Below are positions 24,000 to 29,915 of a DNA stretch of 29,915 nt, piece after piece. This DNA comes from an uncultured Bacteroidales bacterium. Lineage in GTDB: Bacteria; Bacteroidota; Bacteroidia; Bacteroidales; Paludibacteraceae. Position numbers and translations under genes: made by a program. The stretch covers positions 1-29,915 of the forward strand of contig CADCCH010000032.1 in the NCBI GenBank assembly GCA_902799875.1. The letters are read 5' to 3'. Below the pieces are notes generated by a model, which did no database searches, had not been told where the DNA came from, and worked only from the letters and a program-made list of their open reading frames with translations. How positions within the stretch are numbered: the first letter of the stretch is position 1; the number at the start of each line of letters is the position of its first letter.

Positions 24000-24708
24000 G
24001 CGTGAGGCCTTGTTGCTCCGCTGCGGTTTGCAACGCCGCACAATCGGATTCATAGAATCCGCTGAGCCATAATTCACCGTTTGGTGTGAGATGTTTAGCG
24101 TACGCGCTCATGTTAGCCAAGAGCACATTACGATGTATATTGGCGAGAATGATATCGTACTGCCCTTCAGGCACGGTATCTCCCAAACGGACATCGATTT
24201 CTTCGCTGTTCAGCGCTGCATTCTCTTTGGCATTCTCCACACTCTTCTCATCGATATCGACGGCGATGACCTCTTTGGCACCGAGATGTTTGGCAAAGAT
24301 CGCCAGCACACCGGTTCCTGTTCCGTGATCGAGTACGATCTTGTCCGTCAGGGTGACCTCCATCAAGCTGTCAATCATCATGGATGTGGTCTCATGGTAA
24401 CCTGCGCCAAAGGCACAATGCGGGATAATTTGGATACCTAACGGCAGTTCATGAATCGGGTGCTCCGCTTCCCATGCCGCATTCCAGTTCTCATCCGGAC
24501 ATTCTTCGGAGCTAACCAAAATCACACCTTCTGTCTCCGCACAAAAACGCTCGATTTCATCGGCATTTTGTTGCCATAGTTCGGAAGGGATATAGTAGTC
24601 CTCGGCATCGATGGTGTCCACGCCTAACTCACATATCTGCTGGTCAAACACATCTCGTTGCCATTCTTCGGCAAAATTCGTCTTAATGTGAATACAATGA
24701 TATCGCAT
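23935..24708 (-). CDS. prmA: Ribosomal protein L11 methyltransferase
   Basis: S-adenosylmethionine-dependent enzyme that trimethylates ribosomal protein L11. It has 257 residues, with a short N-terminal substrate-recognition domain followed by a class I methyltransferase domain. The SAM motif is LDHGTGTGVLAIFAKHLGA (from ~126), the acidic loop is VIAVDID, and the catalytic-region motif is ILANIHRNVL. The PrmA segment usually reading FGTGxHxTT is FGAGYHETT at 100-108. It starts 26 nt inside folC and is the last gene of dnaE-folC-prmA. Its 3' end overlaps nadD by 65 nt, with no terminator visible. Confidence 0.93.
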   Translation of the reverse strand: MRYHCIHIKTNFAEEWQRDVFDQQICELGVDTIDAEDYYIPSELWQQNADEIERFCAETEGVILVSSEECPDENWNAAWEAEHPIHELPLGIQIIPHCAFGAGYHETTSMMIDSLMEVTLTDKIVLDHGTGTGVLAIFAKHLGAKEVIAVDIDEKSVENAKENAALNSEEIDVRLGDTVPEGQYDIILANIHRNVLLANMSAYAKHLTPNGELWLSGFYESDCAALQTAAEQQGLTLIDVLANGEWRLMRCRKAERP

Positions 24709-25918
24709 CTGAAACTAAATAATTACTTCCTCCGATAAATATTGCGTCCTCTGCGGATGCCTGCGCTTGTGCGTATTGAATCGCCTCTTGCGGGTCATCG
24801 ATAGCCATCCCCTTTTTGCCCCATAATTCCAGCATTTCCTGTGCGGAACGGGCGCGTTGCGTGTTCGGGCGCGTAAAGATATAGTGGTACTTTTCTCCCT
24901 GTGGCAGAAGTCGCATCACGACATCCGTATCTTTGTCATTCACCATGCCGAAGACCATCCATACCTGCGGATTATTCAACTCTTTGAGTTGCCGCGCTAC
25001 GTACTGGATTCCGTGACTGTTATGCCCTGTGTCGCAGATCGTAAGCGGACGTTCTTGCAGCACCTCCCATCTTCCGCGCAGACCGGTCATCGTACACACT
25101 TTCGCAAAACCCTCCCGGATAGCAGAATACGGAACACGGATAGCTCTCAATGCCACAAATGCTGTCTGTAAATTATGCTCCTGGTAGATGCCGTGTAACT
25201 CGCATTCGGGTGCAACGCGCAGACGCGTACGGCGCAGGTACTCACACTGGTCGGCAAAATAAATCTCCGCCTCACACTCCTGTGCTTTGCTTAGGAACAC
25301 ATTGATGGTCTGCGGGTGACTCTCTCCGACGACCACAGGAACATGCGGCTTGATGATACCGGCTTTCTCACGGGCAATCTTAGGTAAGGTATTACCTAAA
25401 AACTCCGTATGATCGAGACCTATATTGGTGATGACCGACAAGATCGGTGTCAGCACATTCGTGCTGTCCAGACGACCTCCCAGGCCCACTTCGACCACGG
25501 CGACATCTACTTTCTCACGGACAAAATAATCGAACGCCATGACCGTCATGGTCTCAAAAAAAGAGGGCTGCAGTTTATCCAGCAACTCTCTGTGCTTCTC
25601 CACAAAGGCCGCTACCTCCTCTTCCGGAATAGGCTGACCGTTGATACGAATGCGTTCGGTCAGACTCACCAGATGCGGACTAGTGAACAGTCCTACTTTG
25701 CGTCCCGAAGCTTGTAGAGCTGCTGCGATCAGATGACTCGTTGACCCTTTCCCGTTGGTACCCGCTACATGAATCGCCTGCAGTTGTTCGTGCGGGTTGC
25801 CTACCTGCGCCATCAAACGGAGCGTGTTCTCCAAACCCGGTTTATAGGCACTCGCACCCACCTGATGAAAAGGCGGACGGGAGGTATACAAATATGTGAC
25901 GGCTTCCTGATAACTCAC
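24683..25918 (-). CDS. folC: Bifunctional dihydrofolate/folylpolyglutamate synthase
   Basis: Mur ligase-like enzyme that adds glutamate to dihydropteroate and to folates, using ATP. It has 411 residues. The P-loop GTNGKGST lies at 53-60. The segment GLGGRLDSTNVL, ITNIGLDHTEFLG and the C-terminal domain motif ICDTGHN-HGIQY all fit FolC. The start codon is GTG at 25918, whose last bases form the dnaE stop (GTGA overlap), which supports that choice. prmA begins inside its 3' end. Confidence 0.95.
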   Translation of the reverse strand: MSYQEAVTYLYTSRPPFHQVGASAYKPGLENTLRLMAQVGNPHEQLQAIHVAGTNGKGSTSHLIAAALQASGRKVGLFTSPHLVSLTERIRINGQPIPEEEVAAFVEKHRELLDKLQPSFFETMTVMAFDYFVREKVDVAVVEVGLGGRLDSTNVLTPILSVITNIGLDHTEFLGNTLPKIAREKAGIIKPHVPVVVGESHPQTINVFLSKAQECEAEIYFADQCEYLRRTRLRVAPECELHGIYQEHNLQTAFVALRAIRVPYSAIREGFAKVCTMTGLRGRWEVLQERPLTICDTGHNSHGIQYVARQLKELNNPQVWMVFGMVNDKDTDVVMRLLPQGEKYHYIFTRPNTQRARSAQEMLELWGKKGMAIDDPQEAIQYAQAQASAEDAIFIGGSNYLVSDAISLYSH

Positions 25919-28900
25919 TCTTTGGTCAACACACTAAACTCAAACACCCCATCCATACGTTTCTCAGCCAGCCATTTATAGAAGCGCGGCGTGACATGAA
26001 TGGCATGGGAGCGGCTGGTTAACGCCACCTGATGGCGGTTCATAGGATTGAAGATCGACACATGCAGTCGTCCGTTACCGCGGTTAGCTTTGATCTCGTC
26101 CGCTAACTCATCAATCAACTCATTGTTGATCAACTCCAGATTGAGCCGTATGTTCAGTCCTTCGGTACGTTTTTCCTGCACCTCGTTGAGCATCGTTACG
26201 TTCTGTACGACAAACTCAAACTCCGCCTCCTCGTCCTTCGCTTCCCTGAACCATTTCTGTCCGGCTCCTTTTTGCTGGACGACACCTGTCACGAGCACGT
26301 ACAGGTCCTTGAGCATCATATGGGCAAACTGCGAATACGCGTTTCCGAAGAGGGCGAACTCATAGGTGCCGGTGTAGTCGGTGATCACGTAACGTCCGTA
26401 GGGGTTGCCCTTCTGACTGATACGCTGCTCGGCGGCCGTGATGATTCCGCCCAGCAGACAAGCTTGGTTCTTATGCCGCGCAATGAACTCCGAAGGGATG
26501 ACCTTGGTCTCGTCCGGTTCCGCCGTCAACTCCTGTTTGATGCGCACCTCCGCCTCTTTGCGAACGTCCGGCTTGCGCCATTGATCGAATTGTGTCAACT
26601 CGGCAGCGGTCACGTTACACAACTCACGCACTTCGTATTCGTACTCGTCCAGCGGGTGCGCGGAGAGGTAGATACCAATCAGGTCTTTCTCTTTGTTAAG
26701 CCGCTCGATCGTGTTCCACCGCGGCACTTGCGGCAACTCAGGGTGCTTGATGTCAATCGCGATATCGAAATCTGCAAAGAGGGAATTCGTATTGGAGGCC
26801 TGATCCGCCTGCCATTTCTGACCGTAGTTCATCAGCAGATCCAAACCGGAGTTACCGTTCTCGTCCACGCCGAAGAACTGCTCGCGGTACAGGTCCTCAA
26901 AGCACTCGAACGCACCGGCTTGCGCAAGGTTCTCGATGGTCTTACGGTTGCAGGACTGCAAGTTAACGCGCTCCAGGAAATCGTAGATATCTTTGTACTT
27001 ACCGTTCTTCTCGCGCTCGGAGATGATCGCTTCCGCGGCACCCTCACCGACACCTTTGATACCACCCAAACCGAAACGGATTGCGCCCTCTTTATTGACG
27101 GTAAAGGTCAACTCCGACTCGTTCACGTCCGGCTCCAACACTTGCAGTCCCAGCGCTTTGCACTCGTCCATGAGCTTGGTCACCTCTTTGATATCGTCCT
27201 TATGGACGGTGAGGTTAGCCGCCATGAACTCGGCCGGATAGTGGGCCTTCAGATAGCCCGTCTGGTACGCTACCCACGAGTAGCATGCCGCGTGCGATTT
27301 GTTGAAGGCGTAAGACGCAAACTTCTCCCAATCGGCCCAGATCTTATTCAGCGTCTTCTCGTCGTGACCGTTGGACTTACCGCCGTCCATGAACTTATCT
27401 TTGAGTGAGGCCAGCACCGCCATCTGCTTCTTACCCATCGCCTTACGGAGCTTGTCGCTCTCGCCGCGGGTGAAGTTAGCGAGCAAACGGCTGAGGAGCA
27501 TGACCTGCTCCTGATAGACCGTCACGCCATACGTGTCCTTGAGGTATTTCTCCATCACCGGGATGTCGTACGTCACCTCTTCGAGGCCTTGCTTACGCTT
27601 GATGAACTGCGGGATATAATCCATAGGACCCGGACGGTAGAGGGCGTTCATCGCGATCAGGTCACCGATCACGGTCGGTTTCAACTCACGCAGGTATTTC
27701 TGCATACCTGCCGACTCAAACTGGAACACCGCGACCGTGCGGCCTTCCTGGAAGAGCTTGTAGGTCAACTCGTCGTCGATGGGTATATGATCGATGTCGA
27801 TATCGATGCCGCGCGCTTTCTTGATGTTGCGCAGACATTCCTTGATAATGGTCAGGGTAATGAGTCCCAGAAAGTCCATCTTGATCAGTCCCACACTCTC
27901 CACCACATGGCCGTCATACTCTGTTACCAGCACACGTTTCTTGCTGTTTTTGTCTTCCACCGAACTCAACGGGGCAAAATTGGTCAAATCATCGGCTCCG
28001 ATAATCACGCCACAGGCGTGGACGCCTACTTGCCGGATTGTTCCTTCGAGCCGTGCGGCATATTCCAACATCGAACGCGTGTTCGGATCGCCTGTCTCGT
28101 ATTCGCGCTTGAGTTCCTCGATATACTTATAGCAGTTCTTGAGGTTCACTTTCGGTTTCTTCGCGTCCTTCGGCAGACTCTTGAGCACTGAATCGGGGAA
28201 ATCACGATCGGGCACGTAACTCTTGAGTTCATTGACGAACGCAAGCGGAACTTGCTGCACACGGCCGACGTCCGCCAAAGCAGACTTGGTCGCCATCTTA
28301 CCGTAGGTAACGATATGCGCTACGTGCGTCTCGCCGTACTTGCGGCTCACGTAATCCAGCACCTTTCCTCGTCCGCAATCCTCAAAGTCCGTATCGATAT
28401 CAGGCAACGAGATACGGTCAGGGTTCAGGAAACGCTCAAACAGCAGATCGTACTTCAACGGATCCAGGTCCGTGATCTTCAAACAGTAGGCCACCACCGA
28501 TCCGGCGGCACTACCACGACCCGGGCCAACCGACACGTCTAACTCTTCACGCGCCGCGCGGATGAAGTCCATCACAATCAGGAAATAACCCGGGAAACCC
28601 ATCGAGATGATGGTGTTCAACTCAAACTCAATACGCTCTTTCAACTCCTCGTCCGTCGCCAGCCGCTCCTCGCCGTACCGCTGCTTGGCTCCTTCCATCG
28701 TCAGGTAACGCAGGTACGCACTCTCGAACGCCAGACGGTCGGGGTAATCTTCTTCCTTACCAAACGAAGCCGGGATATCGAACTTCGGCATAATAGGTCC
28801 GTGGTCAATATCGTAGATCTCCACTTTATCGACGATCTCCTGCGTGTTCGCCAAGGCCTCCGGGATATCGGCAAAAATCTCCGCCATCTCCTCCGGGGTC

Positions 28901-29712
28901 TTGATCCACTCCTGCTTGGTGTAGTGCATGCGGTTGACGTCGTTCACGTAGTGGTTCGTGCTCAAGCAGATCAACCGGTCGTGCGCCTCCGCGTCCTCTT
29001 CGTTGACGAAGTGCGCATCGTTGGTAGCAATGATCTTAATATCGTATTTCTTCGCCAACTCAATCAGAATCGGATTGACCTGTTTCTGCCGCTCGTACAC
29101 CTCTACGTCCGCACCGGGTTTCTGCGTCTCGTGGCGCTGGATCTCGATATAATAGTCCTCCCCAAAGAGGTTCTTGAACCATTTGACGGTCTCTTCCGCT
29201 TCCGAGAAATCACCACCTTTCGCTATCCCGTCCAGGATCTTCTGCGGAAGTTCTCCACCCAAACAAGCCGAGCAGCAGATGATCCCTTCGTGCCATTTCT
29301 CGAGTAGCTCCTTATCGATACGCGGCGTATGGTAAAACGCATCCGACATGTACCCGTGCGACACGAGACGGCAGAGGTTATGATACCCCACCATATTCTT
29401 CGCCAGCAGGATCAGGTGCCAACCCGAACGGTCAATCACGTACGTACGACCCTCACCGTTCACCGCTTTGTCGTCATTCATTGAATGACGTCCGCGACGG
29501 GCACAGTAGGCTTCGGTACCGACAATCGGCTTGAAACCTTCCTTTTTCTTGCAGTAGTCCAGCAGGTCCTTAATACCGTACATGTTGCCGTGGTCGGTCA
29601 AGGCAACCGCGTTCATCCCGCTGTCGATACATTTATCCACTATCTCCTCTACCTTACTTAATCCGTCCAGCAGCGAGTAGTGCGAGTGCACATGTAAATG
29701 CGTAAAGTTCAT
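25915..29712 (-). CDS. dnaE: DNA polymerase III alpha subunit
   Basis: Catalytic subunit of the replicative DNA polymerase. It has 1265 residues. The N-terminal PHP domain starts HLHVHSHYSLLDG at 5-17 and continues with VALTDHGNMYG. The polymerase active site includes LPDIDTDFED, with Asp438 and Asp440 as likely metal ligands, plus the GRGSAAGS block. Then come a helix-hairpin-helix region (IRFGLGGIKGVGEGAA) and an OB-fold (ACLLGGIITAAEQRISQKG). The single-strand-binding C-terminal part ends at VLTKE. It is the first gene of dnaE-folC-prmA, with its own promoter about 20 bp upstream of the start. The length and domain order are those of the DnaE1 type. Confidence 0.98.
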   Translation of the reverse strand: MNFTHLHVHSHYSLLDGLSKVEEIVDKCIDSGMNAVALTDHGNMYGIKDLLDYCKKKEGFKPIVGTEAYCARRGRHSMNDDKAVNGEGRTYVIDRSGWHLILLAKNMVGYHNLCRLVSHGYMSDAFYHTPRIDKELLEKWHEGIICCSACLGGELPQKILDGIAKGGDFSEAEETVKWFKNLFGEDYYIEIQRHETQKPGADVEVYERQKQVNPILIELAKKYDIKIIATNDAHFVNEEDAEAHDRLICLSTNHYVNDVNRMHYTKQEWIKTPEEMAEIFADIPEALANTQEIVDKVEIYDIDHGPIMPKFDIPASFGKEEDYPDRLAFESAYLRYLTMEGAKQRYGEERLATDEELKERIEFELNTIISMGFPGYFLIVMDFIRAAREELDVSVGPGRGSAAGSVVAYCLKITDLDPLKYDLLFERFLNPDRISLPDIDTDFEDCGRGKVLDYVSRKYGETHVAHIVTYGKMATKSALADVGRVQQVPLAFVNELKSYVPDRDFPDSVLKSLPKDAKKPKVNLKNCYKYIEELKREYETGDPNTRSMLEYAARLEGTIRQVGVHACGVIIGADDLTNFAPLSSVEDKNSKKRVLVTEYDGHVVESVGLIKMDFLGLITLTIIKECLRNIKKARGIDIDIDHIPIDDELTYKLFQEGRTVAVFQFESAGMQKYLRELKPTVIGDLIAMNALYRPGPMDYIPQFIKRKQGLEEVTYDIPVMEKYLKDTYGVTVYQEQVMLLSRLLANFTRGESDKLRKAMGKKQMAVLASLKDKFMDGGKSNGHDEKTLNKIWADWEKFASYAFNKSHAACYSWVAYQTGYLKAHYPAEFMAANLTVHKDDIKEVTKLMDECKALGLQVLEPDVNESELTFTVNKEGAIRFGLGGIKGVGEGAAEAIISEREKNGKYKDIYDFLERVNLQSCNRKTIENLAQAGAFECFEDLYREQFFGVDENGNSGLDLLMNYGQKWQADQASNTNSLFADFDIAIDIKHPELPQVPRWNTIERLNKEKDLIGIYLSAHPLDEYEYEVRELCNVTAAELTQFDQWRKPDVRKEAEVRIKQELTAEPDETKVIPSEFIARHKNQACLLGGIITAAEQRISQKGNPYGRYVITDYTGTYEFALFGNAYSQFAHMMLKDLYVLVTGVVQQKGAGQKWFREAKDEEAEFEFVVQNVTMLNEVQEKRTEGLNIRLNLELINNELIDELADEIKANRGNGRLHVSIFNPMNRHQVALTSRSHAIHVTPRFYKWLAEKRMDGVFEFSVLTKE

Positions 29713-29732
29713 ATTCTTTCAATTTGCGGGTG

Positions 29733-29764
29733 CAAAATTACAAAAAAAAAATGAGATGTGCAAA
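29733..29764 (-). promoter_or_regulatory. Promoter of the dnaE operon
   Basis: The minus strand has TTTG (complement of 29761-29764), 20 bp, then TAATTTTG (complement of 29733-29740). An inverted repeat, TTTGC-GGGT-GCAAA (29723-29736), spans the -7 box and predicted start. Confidence 0.8.
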
Positions 29765-29794
29765 TAAAAAGGAGATTTTTTTAGGTCGATGTCG

Positions 29795-29814
29795 TAAGGA
29801 CGTTATAAGGACGT
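29795..29814. repeat. Short direct repeat TAAGGACGT
   Basis: TAAGGACGT occurs at 29795-29803 and 29806-29814, an 11-bp period. It lies between the dnaE promoter and the putative insertion-sequence end. Its meaning is unknown. Confidence 0.6.
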
Positions 29815-29824
29815 CGGGATGAGG

Positions 29825-29915
29825 TGTCCCCAAAAAGTTGGACAGGGTTAGTAAATATTGTTAAGTATTTGTGTGTTCGTTGACATATTGTTTGTGTGTT
29901 TTTGCCGGTATTTTA
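29825..29915. mobile_element. Possible end of an insertion sequence (IS3-like terminal repeat)
   Basis: TGTCCCCAAAAAGTTGGACA at 29825-29844 resembles the terminal inverted repeats of IS3/IS150-type elements as I remember them (a TGTCC start with an AAAAAGTTGGACA core). If correct, the element continues past the right edge. No transposase sequence is inside the window and no target duplication can be seen, so this is tentative. The rest to 29915 is T/G-rich with no gene. Confidence 0.35.

Noticed and set aside
26272..27408. Long open frame antisense to dnaE (378 codons)
   Set aside because: It is a shadow of dnaE codon usage with no domain or leader. The same holds for the frames opposite lptD (8191-9162) and DUF349 (19547-20707).

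Overview
The window is a gene-dense chromosomal stretch from a member of the Bacteroidota, most likely the order Bacteroidales. Supporting this are the type IX secretion genes porU and porV, a Bacteroidota-type LptD, the tiny AURKAIP1/COX24-like basic protein, A/T-rich leaders without clear Shine-Dalgarno sequences, and at least eight promoters of the Bacteroidota form TTTG-N19/20-TAnnTTTG. Nearly all genes are housekeeping. The accessory-looking parts are one AT-rich secreted-protein gene (5864-6610) and a possible insertion-sequence end at the right edge.

Layout, left to right. The 3' end of a ribonucleotide reductase gene (+) meets a bidirectional terminator. HU, a 29-residue basic protein and rng (RNase G) follow on the minus strand. 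mutY (+) converges on and overlaps an M20 dipeptidase/DUF2520 operon (-). A repeat-rich intergenic region and an unrecognised secreted protein (-) come next, then a non-coding region with several hairpins. lptD-slyD-der (+) is followed by the type IX unit FAH-like/porU/porV/ispF/small secreted protein/aroK (+). DUF349-ftsE-sufE (-) is transcribed divergently from mnmE-yicC-gmk-nadD (+). That operon converges on and overlaps dnaE-folC-prmA (-).

Within operons the genes are packed tightly. Many junctions are 4-base ATGA/GTGA overlaps, and three of the four convergent pairs overlap tail to tail (65, 30 and 65 nt) with no room for a terminator. The promoters decide several starts: for mutY, the dipeptidase, lptD and mnmE the longest open frame begins upstream of or inside the promoter, so the start was moved inward.

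The most unusual feature is a pair of nearly identical 76-base elements, each just after the stop codon of a plus-strand gene (9755-9832 after lptD, 11734-11824 after der). Their cores are almost invariant. Their arms pair, and two arm positions differ between copies as compensatory pairs, which argues for a selected hairpin. I do not recognise this element. Other points of note are divergent promoters interleaved within 48 bp, inverted repeats spanning the -7/start region of three promoters, heptamer and 11-mer tandem repeats, a terminator-like hairpin ahead of rng, and a FAH-fold protein beside porU that has lost its usual metal-site motif.
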